Numbered from the stretch's first letter, positions 25,300 through 36,181 are shown. The stretch: DNA of 48,787 bases from Bacillus sp. MM2020_1 (GCA_011250595.1 JAANMP010000035.1:1-48787); one strand, 5' to 3'. The notes: generated from the letters alone by a model not told the origin. A program made the numbers and translations.

Positions 25300-26340
25300 T
25301 TAGTTGTTGGTTTCAGATATTTGTCTAAGGTCAAGATTATACAACTCATCCTCTGCTGTTTGATTAAGCAAATGATGTCTTGGTTTTGGCAGATTAAAGG
25401 AATCAATATCAACAATATACTTTGGCCGCTGTTTTGATTCTTTATAAATTTTCCCTACATACTCTCCAATCAATCCGATCGCAATTAACTGCAAACCGCC
25501 AATAAGCCAGATTGAAGTAATCAGCGATGTCCATCCCGTCTCGGTATTCCCAAAAAACTTTAGCGTTAAAAAATAGACTCCAAAGAATAGACTCAGGAAA
25601 AAAGAAACCAATCCGATTATTAGAACAAAGCGAATTGGCGATACAGAAAAGGAGGTAATTCCGTCAAAAGCAAAGGCGAGCATCTTTTTTAAAGGATATT
25701 TCGTTTCACCCGCGTGCCTTTCAAGCCTGTCATAATAAACCACATCCGAGCGAAAGCCGAGGAGAGGAACAATCCCCCGTAAAAATAAATTGACTTCGCT
25801 AAAACGTTCTAACTCTTGCACTGCTCTTTTACTCATTAATCGGAAGTCCGCATGATTATAAACGAGGTCAACCCCCATCTTTTCCATGATTTTATAAAAT
25901 CCTTGGGCAGTACTTCGTTTAAAAAGAGTATCCGTATCACGCCCCTTGCGGACGCCGTAAACAATTTCATTACCATCATGAAACTTCAGGACAAACTCAC
26001 GGATTACTTTGATATCATCCTGTAAATCTGCATCAATCGAAACAACGCAATCAGAGAGCTCCATTGCTGTAAAAAGACCAGCAAGTAATGCATTTTGGTG
26101 ACCGACATTTCTGGATAACTTTAAGCCCCGAACATATTCATTTCTTAATCCTTCTTTATATATTAATTCCCATGTACGGTCCTGACTTCCGTCATCAACA
26201 AACAAGATTTTGCTTTGTTTAGAAACAAGCCTCTCGTTAATGAGCTCCATCAACAATTGCTGTAGCTGAACAATGGTTACAGGTAAAACTTCTTCCTCGT
26301 TATAGCAAGGTACAACAATTGTAAGAACTTGTTCCATCAT
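25300..26340 (-). CDS. ykoT: GT2-family glycosyltransferase, membrane-anchored (YkoT-like)
   Basis: 346 residues. The GT-A domain (about 1-220) starts VVPCYNEEEVLPVT and carries SIDADLQDD, the DxD nucleotide-sugar/metal site, and DFRLMSKRAV. Two transmembrane helices follow at about 235-260 and 275-300. This is the dolichyl-phosphate-mannose-synthase-like/GtrB type, which moves a sugar onto undecaprenyl phosphate at the inner membrane face. It lies 18 bases after a multi-pass membrane protein; together they resemble B. subtilis YkoT and YkoS, suggesting glycosylation of an envelope component. The start may be the first or second of two ATG codons. Confidence 0.85.
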   Translation of the reverse strand: MMEQVLTIVVPCYNEEEVLPVTIVQLQQLLMELINERLVSKQSKILFVDDGSQDRTWELIYKEGLRNEYVRGLKLSRNVGHQNALLAGLFTAMELSDCVVSIDADLQDDIKVIREFVLKFHDGNEIVYGVRKGRDTDTLFKRSTAQGFYKIMEKMGVDLVYNHADFRLMSKRAVQELERFSEVNLFLRGIVPLLGFRSDVVYYDRLERHAGETKYPLKKMLAFAFDGITSFSVSPIRFVLIIGLVSFFLSLFFGVYFLTLKFFGNTETGWTSLITSIWLIGGLQLIAIGLIGEYVGKIYKESKQRPKYIVDIDSFNLPKPRHHLLNQTAEDELYNLDLRQISETNN

Positions 26341-26358
26341 CTGTTAAACCCCCGCTGT

Positions 26359-28035
26359 CTACAAAGTCGTGTATAAATAGATTTTCCAAGCTGATGTCTT
26401 TGATTCGAATACTTTAACTAACAATAATTGATTTTTCTTGGCATTATCGATAGGCAGCGCCGAAAAAATATAACGGCCGCCCATGTCTTTAAAGGCATCC
26501 GTATTCAACATTAAACTTTTCAAATGACGTTTAGAATCTTTTTTGATCATATAATGTTTTCCAAGCTGTGCGCTAAAAATGTAGCAACGGCCGCCCCATT
26601 TATCAAAATATCTGCGAACCTCTTTATTTTTTGCCAATTCCTTTTCAATTATTTTCCGAAACTGATGTTTATAAGTTAATGGATAAAAATTATTATAGGT
26701 ATCAAGTGTGTAAAAACCGTTATATTGAGAGATGGCTGGGTGTATTCCAATACTAGCAATACGATATTCTTCCTTTGGAATCCCGATATATCCCTCTATT
26801 TCATGGAACATTTCCTCAGCAAAAAATTCTTTGACAGTGGGTTTTTTTTGATAAATGATTTCATCATTAAATAGCCCCAAAAAGAGGAGCTGCAGGACAG
26901 CATACCACTTAGCTGTTCTAGCCCAGTCCTTTCCTTGTAGCGAAAGGATTTTTAATGCAAGGGCAAAGCCTGCATAAATAACCATCGGTCGTAAAAAGTG
27001 ATAGCGAGCGAAATTAAAGGTACTCAGAAAATGGAATCGCTTTATTAAAGGTAACCATCCTTCATAAAACCAAAAAGCATACCAGATAGATAACAAGATA
27101 TTTAATGAGAATAAAAAAACAAATAGCTTTTCCTGCCTCCAAAGCTTTCTCAAGAAGACAATATAAATTGCTGTAAAGGTTGCGGGTAAAATAAATAGTG
27201 TATGAACGGTCATCACATGGGTGTGTCCAAATAGGTAATTTTTTATAACAAGCCTTACGGATCTCCAAAAAGGCAGGGTTGCATAAAAATATTCATCCCG
27301 ACTATTTGGTTCATCTATTAATAAAAATGAAAAAATGAGCCGATATTCAACTAGCATAAAAATGAGGGTCATATATATAAGTGCGAACAAAAAGCGAAGG
27401 TTCCATACCTTCCTTCTGAAACAATCAATTAACCACAAGAACCCCATGGCAGTTAAAAAAAAGAAAAATCCTAAAACAATACTTGCATAAAAAGGTAGTA
27501 GGGTAAGCACCAAATAATCCTTCCAGGCTCCCTCACCGTTGCGAATGTTAAGGAATGCCCAAAGTGCAAGCGGCATTCCCAAAGTACTCAGCATCCCAGA
27601 AGGCCAAAATGGAGTTAGGGCAAATGAAAGAGCGGTGCCAATTTGTATAAACAGCCACTTCTCACCAGGTAAAAAGTGTTTTTTTAAAAGCCAATACATT
27701 CCAAAGAAAGCGACTATTCTTGTTAGGGCTTGGCTTATACCATAGGCAATCATTGTTGGGAAAAGTGCGTACAGCCAGACAATGATACTGTATTCAGTTC
27801 CAAAGGCATTTCTCGATAATTGTCCATTTATGATTTGGGGAATAGTCGCATTAACTGAGCCAAACATTTCTCCACTTCTCGCTAAGACCTTATACCACGC
27901 CAAGTTTGAATCCAGATTATCATGAACACGAATATGAGCATTTTCCTGAAGAATAAATAGTGGAGAAAGATAGACCGCTATGACAAGCAAAGCTAAGAAG
28001 ATGAATCTTTGCTCTTTTTTGGTTTCAATAAGCAC
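26359..28035 (-). CDS. ykoS: YkoS-like multi-pass membrane protein (DUF6044)
   Basis: 558 residues with about ten or more hydrophobic segments up to residue 400, then a soluble C-terminal domain (about 400-558, with KEEYRIASIGIHPA and YNGFYTLDTYNNFYPL). The architecture looks like a GT-C-fold glycosyltransferase: an early extracytoplasmic loop (VHDNLDSNLAWY) with acidic residues where the catalytic aspartate sits in that fold. It could use the lipid-linked sugar made by the GT2 partner. A GTG start follows GAGGTGAAG. The role is inferred from neighbour and topology. Confidence 0.7.
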   Translation of the reverse strand: MLIETKKEQRFIFLALLVIAVYLSPLFILQENAHIRVHDNLDSNLAWYKVLARSGEMFGSVNATIPQIINGQLSRNAFGTEYSIIVWLYALFPTMIAYGISQALTRIVAFFGMYWLLKKHFLPGEKWLFIQIGTALSFALTPFWPSGMLSTLGMPLALWAFLNIRNGEGAWKDYLVLTLLPFYASIVLGFFFFLTAMGFLWLIDCFRRKVWNLRFLFALIYMTLIFMLVEYRLIFSFLLIDEPNSRDEYFYATLPFWRSVRLVIKNYLFGHTHVMTVHTLFILPATFTAIYIVFLRKLWRQEKLFVFLFSLNILLSIWYAFWFYEGWLPLIKRFHFLSTFNFARYHFLRPMVIYAGFALALKILSLQGKDWARTAKWYAVLQLLFLGLFNDEIIYQKKPTVKEFFAEEMFHEIEGYIGIPKEEYRIASIGIHPAISQYNGFYTLDTYNNFYPLTYKHQFRKIIEKELAKNKEVRRYFDKWGGRCYIFSAQLGKHYMIKKDSKRHLKSLMLNTDAFKDMGGRYIFSALPIDNAKKNQLLLVKVFESKTSAWKIYLYTTL

Positions 28036-28120
28036 ACTTCTTCACCTCCATAGGTCAAAACTAAAAAAGGAAAATACCGTTTTACATTTTGCATTTAGGT
28101 AAAAAATTATTCCCTCTACA

Positions 28121-28162
28121 AAAAAATAAACCTTCCGGTGTATGTGCTCCGGAAGGTTTTAT
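28121..28162 (-). terminator. Terminator after the Spo0E-like gene
   Basis: CCTTCCGG (28131-28138) pairs with CCGGAAGG (28149-28156), extended by AAA/TTT. On the minus strand a TTTATTTTTTT tail follows. Confidence 0.88.
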
Positions 28163-28176
28163 GTGGTCGACATGAA

Positions 28177-28338
28177 TTATTGTTTTCCAAAATTATTAAA
28201 GACATTTAATAGAGAATCAAGTTTCTGGCTGCATTTTACCACATGTGGATTCGAATAACCGTAAAGATGCGCTAATTTAATCATTTCTGACCTTGTTTTT
28301 TCAATATTTGATAGCAGCTTATTCAAACCAGTCGTCAT
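28177..28338 (-). CDS. Spo0E-like aspartyl-phosphate phosphatase
   Basis: 53 residues from the ATG at 28338 with a GAGGG site. It has the two-helix hairpin of the Spo0E family with the signature KCSQKLDSLLN (SxxLD), preceded by IEKTRSEMIKLAHLYG. Members dephosphorylate Spo0A~P and delay sporulation. Small Spo0E-like proteins such as YnzD and YisI have this length. It is monocistronic with a strong terminator. Confidence 0.9.
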   Translation of the reverse strand: MTTGLNKLLSNIEKTRSEMIKLAHLYGYSNPHVVKCSQKLDSLLNVFNNFGKQ

Positions 28339-28578
28339 GAAACCAACCCTCTTCCTATGTTGTAACTGTATTAATATTGATAACCATAATTTACAAGCTT
28401 TAGGCATTAAAAACAAGTAGATTAGTGAAAAATATTCGTATCTTTTGTGAACATTGACCTATTTTCAAAAATATCATGTAGGCCTATTAGATCGATACAT
28501 TTTCGTCAATAATAGTAATAACTGTTTTCAGCACCATATCTAAATAATGGAGCTAAACACGAGAAAAGAGGTGTCCGT

Positions 28579-29565
28579 GTGCCGAACAGAGTTTATATCA
28601 GCTTTTTGCGCTTGCCGCTCCTCGTTCGAATTCTAGTCATTGCGCTGCTTGTGTTTCTCTCATTTGGAATATCCATTCATTTATTAGAACCCGATACTTT
28701 TCCTACCATTTTTGATGGGATATGGTGGGCCATTATTACTGCTTCGACCGTAGGATATGGAGATTATGTCCCACATTCCTTCTTGGGGAGACTAACCGCA
28801 GTAATTTTAATCCTGTTAGGTGTTGGAATTGTTTCCTCCTATTTTGGAACATTGGCAGCAGCTGCCGTTACTAAGCAAGATGCCTTTTCGGAAGGAAGAA
28901 TTCCTTATAAAGGTGAGGGTCATATCATCATTATCGGCTGGAATGAACGATCAAGGGAACTAATAGGTAAACTAACAAATTCAAAATATGTACAAATGAT
29001 TGTTTTAATAGATGAAACGTTAGAAGCAAACCCTATAAAATCAAGGTTTGTCCATTTTATACAAGGCAAAGGTCATGTAGATGAGACGATTATCAAAAGT
29101 GATATCCAAAATGCGGAGAAGGTGCTGATTACTGCTGATAGAGGGAACGATGAACTGCAAGCAGATATGAATAGTATTCTGACCTTACTCACAATAAAAG
29201 GGATTTGTCCTCAAGTAAAATGTATCGTTGAAATCTTAACGGCGGAGCAAGTGAATAATGCCTTAAGAGCCGGGGCGGATGAAGTCATTCAATCGAATAA
29301 ATTGACATCTGTTTTTATGGTAAACAGCCTGCACTCGAATGGAGATGGTCTTCTTTCAAATATTGTCCATGAGTTACAAGACAGTCGATTGTCTTCCTAT
29401 AGAGCTGAGGAAGAGGAGATTGGAAGGACCTTCACCGATGTTTGCCATATTTTATTAAAAAAAGGCTTCCTGTTGATTGGGATTCAAAGAGGGGATGAAA
29501 CATTTCTGAATCCATCCCACTCTTTGCAAATTGAGGAAAATGATCACTTATTAATTTTTAAATAG
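28579..29565 (+). CDS. yugO: Potassium channel with RCK domain (YugO-like)
   Basis: 328 residues from a GTG behind AGAGG. Two transmembrane helices (about 14-32 and 70-92) flank the pore with the selectivity filter TVGYGDY at about 57-63. A RCK/TrkA-N Rossmann domain follows (IIIIGWNERSRELI near 115) with a C-terminal TrkA-C-like part. This is the MthK/YugO type. In B. subtilis, YugO potassium release carries electrical signals in biofilms. The stop lies two bases from the convergent yugN stop. Confidence 0.9.
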   Translation: MPNRVYISFLRLPLLVRILVIALLVFLSFGISIHLLEPDTFPTIFDGIWWAIITASTVGYGDYVPHSFLGRLTAVILILLGVGIVSSYFGTLAAAAVTKQDAFSEGRIPYKGEGHIIIIGWNERSRELIGKLTNSKYVQMIVLIDETLEANPIKSRFVHFIQGKGHVDETIIKSDIQNAEKVLITADRGNDELQADMNSILTLLTIKGICPQVKCIVEILTAEQVNNALRAGADEVIQSNKLTSVFMVNSLHSNGDGLLSNIVHELQDSRLSSYRAEEEEIGRTFTDVCHILLKKGFLLIGIQRGDETFLNPSHSLQIEENDHLLIFK

Positions 29566-29566
29566 T

Positions 29567-29980
29567 CTAATCAGCTAGGAGCAACATTTCCAATTCCTGT
29601 GCCAATGCTTTCCCTTCTTCAATATATTGCGGAGGAAAGCTAGCATCTTTATCAACAGGCTCCTGGAACTGATTGATGGTCCCGGAAAAGGTGCCTGTAC
29701 TTGCTTCATCATCTAGTTCTGCCTCAAATAAGTGCGACAATAGAAACGGTCTCCCTAACTTAACTGTACAATTGTTATCATCAAGCTGCCCGTCGACTGC
29801 TTGAAAGGGCAAGCGTATGAACTGGTAGCCTTCGTCTTCACTACCATTTATTTTATAATCAAACGCACCATGGTCATAATCCCAGTTCCCGCCAATCGTA
29901 TAGCCGATTGGTTTTAGTTTTTGTTCTAACTCAAACAAATCAAACTGCTTACCTTCCACCTTTGATGGTAATTCAATCAT
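29567..29980 (-). CDS. yugN: YugN-like family protein
   Basis: 137 residues, acidic, soluble, containing the YugN-family stretches LEQKLKPIGYTIGGNWDYDHGAFDYKI and YQFIRLPFQAVDGQLD. Function is unknown. It lies between the potassium channel gene and pgi, the same neighbourhood as in B. subtilis (yugO-yugN-pgi). AGGAGG lies before its ATG. Confidence 0.88.
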   Translation of the reverse strand: MIELPSKVEGKQFDLFELEQKLKPIGYTIGGNWDYDHGAFDYKINGSEDEGYQFIRLPFQAVDGQLDDNNCTVKLGRPFLLSHLFEAELDDEASTGTFSGTINQFQEPVDKDASFPPQYIEEGKALAQELEMLLLAD

Positions 29981-30040
29981 CTAAATTTACCTCCTCATCA
30001 TCGATACGATTAGTTTCTCCAAATCAAGTAATTTTCAATA

Positions 30041-30078
30041 AAAAAAGAGAGCTGATTTTATCTCATCGGCTCTCTTTC
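30041..30078 (-). terminator. Terminator after pgi
   Basis: AAAGAGAGCTGAT (from 30045) pairs with ATCGGCTCTCTTT (to 30077) around a TTTATCTC loop, with a T-run on the minus strand. Confidence 0.85.
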
Positions 30079-30089
30079 TTTTTTGTTGA

Positions 30090-31436
30090 TTATAATCTTT
30101 TTTCTAGTTCTGCCTTTTTCTCTTCAAATCCTGGTTTGCCCAAGAGGGCAAACATATTTACTTTGTAGGCTTCAACACCCGGTTGATCAAAAGGATTTAC
30201 TCCTAGTAAGTAACCGCTCATCGCACAGGCCTTCTCAAAGAAATAGACAAGGTAGCCTAGTGTATACTCATCCATTGCTGGGATATTAACAATTAAATTT
30301 GGAACCGCGCCGTCTGTGTGGGCGAGCATGGTCCCTTGAAATGCCTTATTATTAACAAAATCAATCGTTTGACCAGCTAAGTAATTCAACCCGTCTAAGT
30401 CATTTTCGACGGCTTCAATCTTCAACTCGTGGCGTGGCTTTTCAACCTTAATGATCGTTTCAAACAAGTCACGACGGCCTTCTTGAACATATTGTCCAAG
30501 CGAATGAAGGTCTGTTGAAAAATTTGCAGAAGATGGATAAATACCTTTTTGGTCTTTCCCTTCACTTTCTCCAAATAATTGCTTCCACCACTCAGAAAAA
30601 TACTGCAGCCCCGGTTCATAATTAATGAGCATTTCAATCGTTTTGCCTTTATTGTACAGGACATTTCGAACAGCAGCGTACTGGTAGGCAGCATTATCTT
30701 CAAGTTCGGAATGACCAAAGTCCGATTGTGCTTGCTGAGCGCCCTCCATAATTTTTTCAAGGTTTGCTCCGCTTACCGCGATTGGAAGTAACCCGACTGC
30801 AGTTAGTACTGAATAACGGCCGCCAATATCATCAGCGATGACAAATGTCTCGTAGCCCTCTTCGGTTGCTAATGTTTTAAGAGCACCTCTTGCTTTATCC
30901 GTCGTCGCATAAATACGTTTGCGCGCTTCTTCTTGACCGTATTTCTCTTCAAGAAGCTTGCGGAAAATACGGAAAGCAATCGCTGGTTCGGTTGTTGTAC
31001 CCGACTTGGAAATGACATTAATAGAGAAGTCCTTTCCATCAAGGACGTCAATTAAATCCCGCATATAGGTAGAACTGATATTATTACCGACAAAAATAAC
31101 TTGAGGTGTCTTTCGTTGTTCTTTTGACAAAGCATTGTAAAAACTGTGCTGGAGCATTTCAATTGCTGCACGTGCGCCAAGGTACGAACCGCCGATACCA
31201 ATCACAAGAAGTACATCAGAATCAGCCTTGATTTTTTCAGCAGATTTCTGGATGCGTGAAAACTCTTCCTTGTCATAATTGGTAGGAAGGTCAATCCACC
31301 CTAAAAAGTCACTGCCTGCCCCGGTTTGCTCATGTAAAGAATGATGAGCAACCTTTACGGCATCACGTAAATATGTAAGTTCATGTTCTCCAAAGAAGGT
31401 TAAAGCTTTTGAGTAATCAAAACGAACGTGTGTCAT
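30090..31436 (-). CDS. pgi: Glucose-6-phosphate isomerase
   Basis: 448 residues from the ATG at 31436, seven bases after GGAGG; the reading frame is open ten codons further but without a site. Family motifs are present: [32 protein letters not shown] (the SIS phosphosugar loop) and the C-terminal [16 protein letters not shown] signature. It interconverts glucose-6-phosphate and fructose-6-phosphate. It has the typical Bacillus length (450). Single gene with its own terminator. Confidence 0.97.
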   Translation of the reverse strand: MTHVRFDYSKALTFFGEHELTYLRDAVKVAHHSLHEQTGAGSDFLGWIDLPTNYDKEEFSRIQKSAEKIKADSDVLLVIGIGGSYLGARAAIEMLQHSFYNALSKEQRKTPQVIFVGNNISSTYMRDLIDVLDGKDFSINVISKSGTTTEPAIAFRIFRKLLEEKYGQEEARKRIYATTDKARGALKTLATEEGYETFVIADDIGGRYSVLTAVGLLPIAVSGANLEKIMEGAQQAQSDFGHSELEDNAAYQYAAVRNVLYNKGKTIEMLINYEPGLQYFSEWWKQLFGESEGKDQKGIYPSSANFSTDLHSLGQYVQEGRRDLFETIIKVEKPRHELKIEAVENDLDGLNYLAGQTIDFVNNKAFQGTMLAHTDGAVPNLIVNIPAMDEYTLGYLVYFFEKACAMSGYLLGVNPFDQPGVEAYKVNMFALLGKPGFEEKKAELEKRL

Positions 31437-31558
31437 GCATGATCCTCCATAAATTTTATTTTTCAATAATCACTTTAACGAATGATGAGCTGATTATCAA
31501 GGTAGGTCTCTAAGTGAAAGCGTACCCATTTTCGACAAATTTCTTCACAATCGATAAA

Positions 31559-32722
31559 TTATAGTGATGCCCGATAAATGGCTAAAACATCATCACGATT
31601 TAACTTTTTAAAATTCCCAAATTCTCCGTTTTCCATCGCTCGGTCAGCCATTAAATCTAGCTTCGAATCATCTATGTCATAATCTGCTAACCGTGACGGT
31701 GCCTCGATGCTATTCCAGAATTCACGTAACTTTTGAATCCCTTCGAGCCCTACTTCTTCGGCACTCCTGCCGTTATCATTCACACCAAACACTCGAACAG
31801 CAAGCTGCTTAAAGCGTTCCGGCTTCACAGCTAGGTTATGCTGCATCCAGTGTGGGAATAGAATGGCAAGCCCGCCGCCATGTGGAATGTCATAAACTGC
31901 CGATACGGCATGTTCAAGATTGTGAGTAGCCCAATCCCCGCGGTATCCCATATTCAAGATACCATTGAGGGCCATTGTCCCGCAGTAGAGGATGGTTGCC
32001 CGATGTTGATAGCTTTCTAAGTCAGAAAGCAACTGAGGGGCCGTTTCCATCACTGTAATGAGCAGTGATTCACACATGCGGTCTTGAAAATCAGTACTTT
32101 CTTCTAAATGAAAATAATGTTCTAGAACATGGGTCATCATATCGACCATTCCATAAATCGTTTGATTTCTCGGAACCGAAAACGTATTAACGGGGTCTAA
32201 GATAGAGAATTTAGGGTAAGTTACCGGGCTTCCCCAGCCATACTTTTCGTTTGTCTCCCAATTCGTAATAACCGAACCGGAATTCATTTCTGAGCCCGTT
32301 GCCGCAAGCGTCAAGACTGTTCCAAATGGGAGCGCATCTTTTGCAAACGCCTTTTTAATGACAATATCCCAAGCATCTCCGTCATATTTCGCTCCCGCTG
32401 CGATTAGCTTTGTACAGTCAATCACACTGCCGCCGCCAACAGCCAACAAGAAGTCAATCCCTTCTTGCTTACAAATGTCTACCCCTTTTCGTGCGGTAGT
32501 AATCCGGGGATTCGGTTCCACACCTGAAAGTTCAAAAACCTCAACACCGATTTCAGATAATAAGTTGATAACATTTTCATATAAACCACTTCGTTTGATG
32601 CTGCCGCCGCCATAGACAAGCAACACCTTTTTACCATAACGGGGCACTTCTGTTTTTAATTTCTCTAGTTCACCCTTACCAAAAATTAATTTGGTTGGAT
32701 TCCAAAAAGTAAAGTTTTCCAA
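31559..32722 (-). CDS. Iron-containing alcohol dehydrogenase (butanol-dehydrogenase type, YugJ/YugK-like)
   Basis: 387 residues. NAD(P) binding is shown by [11 protein letters not shown] and [15 protein letters not shown]; the metal site uses the aspartate and histidines of [12 protein letters not shown], and of [28 protein letters not shown]. These match the bdh/YqhD-like group of reductases for aldehydes. Bacillus carries two such genes beside pgi, yugJ and yugK; only one is present here, so the symbol is left open. Confidence 0.9.
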   Translation of the reverse strand: MENFTFWNPTKLIFGKGELEKLKTEVPRYGKKVLLVYGGGSIKRSGLYENVINLLSEIGVEVFELSGVEPNPRITTARKGVDICKQEGIDFLLAVGGGSVIDCTKLIAAGAKYDGDAWDIVIKKAFAKDALPFGTVLTLAATGSEMNSGSVITNWETNEKYGWGSPVTYPKFSILDPVNTFSVPRNQTIYGMVDMMTHVLEHYFHLEESTDFQDRMCESLLITVMETAPQLLSDLESYQHRATILYCGTMALNGILNMGYRGDWATHNLEHAVSAVYDIPHGGGLAILFPHWMQHNLAVKPERFKQLAVRVFGVNDNGRSAEEVGLEGIQKLREFWNSIEAPSRLADYDIDDSKLDLMADRAMENGEFGNFKKLNRDDVLAIYRASL

Positions 32723-32800
32723 ATGTTAACACCCTCCTTTTCCTATTTCATTATTAGTTATTATGGTTTATTTTGCAAAAAAACCGAGCTAATTTATCAA

Positions 32801-32840
32801 TAAAAAATTCCTTGCATCTTCGAATCGATGCAAGGAACTA
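32801..32840 (-). terminator. Terminator after gudB
   Basis: TTCCTTGCATC (32808-32818) pairs with GATGCAAGGAA (32827-32837) around TTCGAATC; the minus strand continues TTTTTTATTG. Confidence 0.9.
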
Positions 32841-32842
32841 TT

Positions 32843-34126
32843 TTAGACCCAGCCTCTGAATAAGGAAGCCTCCGCCATTTTTCTTACACCGACCATATAT
32901 GCAGCTAATCGCATATTGACGTTGCTAGTTTGTGCAAGATTATAAATTTCATGGAACGCTTTGATCAGCTTAGAACGTAACTTGACCTCTACCTCATCCT
33001 CACTCCAATAAAACCCCTGCTTATTTTGAACCCATTCAAAATAGGAGACTGTTACACTTCCTGCCCCTGCTAAAACATCTGGAACGAGCAGGATCCCACG
33101 GTCGGTGAGAATATTTGTCGCCTCAAGCGTCGTTGGCCCATTTGCTGCCTCGACAACAATTCTTGCTTTGATGTTATGGGCATTTTCAGCAGTAATTTGA
33201 TTTGAAATCGCTGCTGGCACGAGGATATCACAATCCTGCTCAAGCAACTCTTTGTTGGTGATGGTCCCTTCAAAAAGCGAGGTCACCGTACCAAAACTGT
33301 CCCTGCGTTCTAGCAGATAATTAATATTTAACCCATCAGGATCGTAGAGAGCACCATAAACATCGGATATTCCAACCACGATTGCTCCTGCATCATGCAT
33401 AAATTGGGCGATATAACTGCCTGCATTTCCAAAACCTTGGACAATCACTCGAGCTCCCTTTATATTAAATCCACATCTTTTGGCTGCTTCTTCAATACAA
33501 ATCGTTACACCCCTCGCCCCAGCCTTTTCCCGGCCTTCAGAACCTCCAAGAACAAGCGGCTTACCTGTAATAAAACCGGAAGAGTCATACTGGCGAAGAC
33601 GGCTGTATTCATCCATCATCCATGCCATAATCTGAGAATTGGTATACATATCAGGTCCCGGGATATCCTTTGTTGGTCCAACTATTTGACTAATTGCACG
33701 AACGTAGCCTCGGCTTAATCGTTCAAGTTCCCCGAATGACATTGTCCGTGGGTTACAAAGAATTGCTCCCTTTCCCCCTCCAAAGGGCAAGTCAACGATT
33801 CCGCATTTTAAGCTCATCCACATTGCAAGTGCCTTTACCTCATTAGCTGTTACCTGAGGATGAAAGCGGACACCACCCATGGTTGGACCAACCGCATCAT
33901 TATGCTGGGCCCTAAATCCGCTAAAAATTTTAGTCGAACCATCATCCATCCGCACTGGAATTCTGACATTGGACATTCGTAACGGTTCTTTTAATAATTC
34001 GAACATTTCTTGGTTATAGCCCATTTTTTTTAAAGCATCATGAATAACAATCTGTGTTGATGTAACAAGGTTCAATTTCTCTATATCCTGTTCATCTCCA
34101 CTATTTGTTACATCATAAATCCCCAT
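32843..34126 (-). CDS. gudB: NAD-dependent glutamate dehydrogenase (GudB/RocG type)
   Basis: 427 residues. The Glu/Leu/Phe/Val dehydrogenase motif LPFGGGKGAILCNP contains the catalytic lysine, and VQGFGNAGSYIAQF is the NAD-binding Rossmann motif. It oxidatively deaminates glutamate to 2-oxoglutarate. It starts 24 bases after the rocD stop and is probably co-transcribed, so the pair turns ornithine into glutamate semialdehyde and glutamate, then 2-oxoglutarate. GudB and RocG cannot be told apart from sequence features; the operon with rocD would also fit RocG. Confidence 0.9.
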   Translation of the reverse strand: MGIYDVTNSGDEQDIEKLNLVTSTQIVIHDALKKMGYNQEMFELLKEPLRMSNVRIPVRMDDGSTKIFSGFRAQHNDAVGPTMGGVRFHPQVTANEVKALAMWMSLKCGIVDLPFGGGKGAILCNPRTMSFGELERLSRGYVRAISQIVGPTKDIPGPDMYTNSQIMAWMMDEYSRLRQYDSSGFITGKPLVLGGSEGREKAGARGVTICIEEAAKRCGFNIKGARVIVQGFGNAGSYIAQFMHDAGAIVVGISDVYGALYDPDGLNINYLLERRDSFGTVTSLFEGTITNKELLEQDCDILVPAAISNQITAENAHNIKARIVVEAANGPTTLEATNILTDRGILLVPDVLAGAGSVTVSYFEWVQNKQGFYWSEDEVEVKLRSKLIKAFHEIYNLAQTSNVNMRLAAYMVGVRKMAEASLFRGWV

Positions 34127-34150
34127 TTTTGCACCCCTAGTTTTTATTAA

Positions 34151-35353
34151 CTATGCTCCTAGTACGTTGTTTATCCTCTCAATTGCCCAATCCAATTCCT
34201 CTTTACTGATAATCAGCGGCGGTGCAAACCGAATCACCGTGTCATGTGTTTCTTTACAGAGTAGACCTTGGTCTTTTAACTGTTCGCAATATTTGCGTGC
34301 CGGTGCGGTTAGTTCAACACCAATAAATAAGCCGCGGCCGCGAACATCTTTTATTAAAGGATTATTAATTCCTTTTAATTTATTGAGAAAATACTCGCCA
34401 AGTTCAAGGGACTTTTCCGCAAGTTTTTCATCAATTAGCACATCGAGCGCAGCGATTGAAACCGCACATGCCATTGGATTTCCCCCGAAGGTAGAGCCGT
34501 GCGACCCTGGATTGAATACGCCTAATATCTCTTTATTTGCAACCACACAGGAAATTGGGAATACTCCACCGCCGAGTGCTTTACCGAGGATATACATGTC
34601 AGGGGTGATTCCTTCCCACTCGCAAGCAAACATTTTCCCAGTCCGGGCCAAACCTGCTTGGATTTCATCGGCAATAAACAGAATATTGTTTTCCTTACAT
34701 AAATCAAGGGCCGCCTTCATAAAGCCTTCAGGCGGAATGACAATCCCAGCCTCTCCTTGGATTGGTTCAATTAGAAAAGCGGCTGTATTAGGTGTAATTG
34801 CACCTTTTAACGCCTCTAAATCACCATAAGGGATAAGTTTGATCCCCGGGAGCATCGGTCCAAATCCGCGTTTATATTCATCATCTGACGATAAACTGAC
34901 AGCTGTCATCGTCCTGCCATGGAAATTTCCGATACAAGCAATAATTTCTGCTTGGTTTTCAGCCACACCTTTTACATCATAACTCCAACGGCGGGCCGTC
35001 TTCACAGCCGTCTCGACGGCTTCCGCACCTGTGTTCATAGGCAGAACCATTTCTTTCTTTGTTAATTGACAAACCTTTTCATACCACGGTCCAAGCTGGT
35101 CATTGTGAAAAGCTCGGGAAGTTAACGTAACCTTATCTGCTTGATCCTTAAGGGCTTGAATAATTTTGGGATGACGATGTCCTTGATTTACCGCAGAATA
35201 GGCACTAAGCATGTCCATATATTTATTACCTTCCGGATCTTCTACCCAAACACCCTCCGCACGGGTGATGACGATTGGCAATGGATGGTAGTTATTCGCA
35301 CCGTATTTCTCTGTTTTTGCGATCAATTCGTTTGTATTAACGTTTGTACTCAT
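34151..35353 (-). CDS. rocD: Ornithine aminotransferase
   Basis: 400 residues, a class-III PLP aminotransferase. Motifs: [15 protein letters not shown], the [14 protein letters not shown] metal/cofactor stretch, and the PLP lysine in [13 protein letters not shown]. It transfers the delta-amino group of ornithine to 2-oxoglutarate, giving glutamate semialdehyde. GGAGGGAATG lies before the ATG. It forms a likely operon with gudB for arginine/ornithine use. I found no clear sigma-54 type promoter upstream, unlike B. subtilis rocDEF. Confidence 0.94.
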   Translation of the reverse strand: MSTNVNTNELIAKTEKYGANNYHPLPIVITRAEGVWVEDPEGNKYMDMLSAYSAVNQGHRHPKIIQALKDQADKVTLTSRAFHNDQLGPWYEKVCQLTKKEMVLPMNTGAEAVETAVKTARRWSYDVKGVAENQAEIIACIGNFHGRTMTAVSLSSDDEYKRGFGPMLPGIKLIPYGDLEALKGAITPNTAAFLIEPIQGEAGIVIPPEGFMKAALDLCKENNILFIADEIQAGLARTGKMFACEWEGITPDMYILGKALGGGVFPISCVVANKEILGVFNPGSHGSTFGGNPMACAVSIAALDVLIDEKLAEKSLELGEYFLNKLKGINNPLIKDVRGRGLFIGVELTAPARKYCEQLKDQGLLCKETHDTVIRFAPPLIISKEELDWAIERINNVLGA

Positions 35354-35489
35354 AAAGACATTCCCTCCGTTTCGACACTAAATTATGTACGCATAGTTAT
35401 ATTGTAGCCGAGCATGAAAAAAGAATGAATACTTCAGCAAAACTTTTATTAATGAAATAGTCTATATTTTTGTATAAATTGTGGCACAA

Positions 35490-35543
35490 AAAAAAAAGTC
35501 TAGACTGATCGCTAATCATAGCAATCAGTCTAGACTTTTTTGG
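35490..35543. terminator. Strong terminator beyond yugI
   Basis: AAAAAGTCTAGACTGAT pairs with ATCAGTCTAGACTTTTT, with A- and T-runs on both sides. It serves yugI on the minus strand and separates it from rocD. Confidence 0.9.
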
Positions 35544-35546
35544 GAA

Positions 35547-35951
35547 TTATTTTTTGATTAAATCTTCACGTTGTGACTGGTCAATCCATTCTTGAAGCTT
35601 ATCTTTTAAAGTATTAAAGCCTTGTTGGCCTTCCACTTCCGGGATAATTGCAGCTGCTTGGCGTTTACGAGGCTTCTTTGCTTTTGGAGCTGCCTGTTGA
35701 ACAGGTGCTTCTTCCGTAGCACGAATCGACAGACCAATCTTGCCTGCACCTTCATCTATAGATAATACTTTAACCTTAATCTCATCGCCTACTTTAAGGT
35801 GGTCATTAATATCTTTAACATAACCATGTGTAATTTCAGAGATATGGACAAGGCCCTGGGTATTATCGTCAAGCGCGACAAACGCACCATATGGTTGAAT
35901 TCCTGTAACTTTACCTGTTAAAATACTTCCAGCTTCGATCTTTTCTGACAT
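35547..35951 (-). CDS. yugI: S1-domain RNA-binding protein YugI (general stress protein 13 type)
   Basis: 134 residues. Residues 5-80 are an S1 OB-fold (GSILTGKVTGIQPYGAFVALDD...GLVHISEIT...VGDEIKVKVLSID). A short basic tail (KKPRKRQ) follows and an acidic-helical end. In B. subtilis YugI associates with ribosomes and is a stress protein. Leading AGGAG-type site and own terminator; apparently monocistronic. Confidence 0.92.
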   Translation of the reverse strand: MSEKIEAGSILTGKVTGIQPYGAFVALDDNTQGLVHISEITHGYVKDINDHLKVGDEIKVKVLSIDEGAGKIGLSIRATEEAPVQQAAPKAKKPRKRQAAAIIPEVEGQQGFNTLKDKLQEWIDQSQREDLIKK

Positions 35952-36181
35952 GAAAACACTCCTAATTAAATAATTATTTTATCCATTCTATACGCATTAT
36001 AATATTATATCATAAAGTATGACTTTAAACAAAAAATATTATAAATAAATTTCAATCCCGCCTATTCGAATCAGAAATGTCTAAAATCTTAACATAATGT
36101 TCAAGTTGTACAGGCGAAAAATTTACCAAATGTGATACACTAATAGTGAGGAAATCTATTTTTAAAGGAGAGGTGAACCAG

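Noticed and set aside
35479..35489. Sigma-54 type promoter (TGGCAC) near TTGTGGCACAA upstream of rocD
   Set aside because: The matching TGC element at the right distance is missing and the GG lies on the wrong strand for rocD; the sequence borders the yugI terminator.
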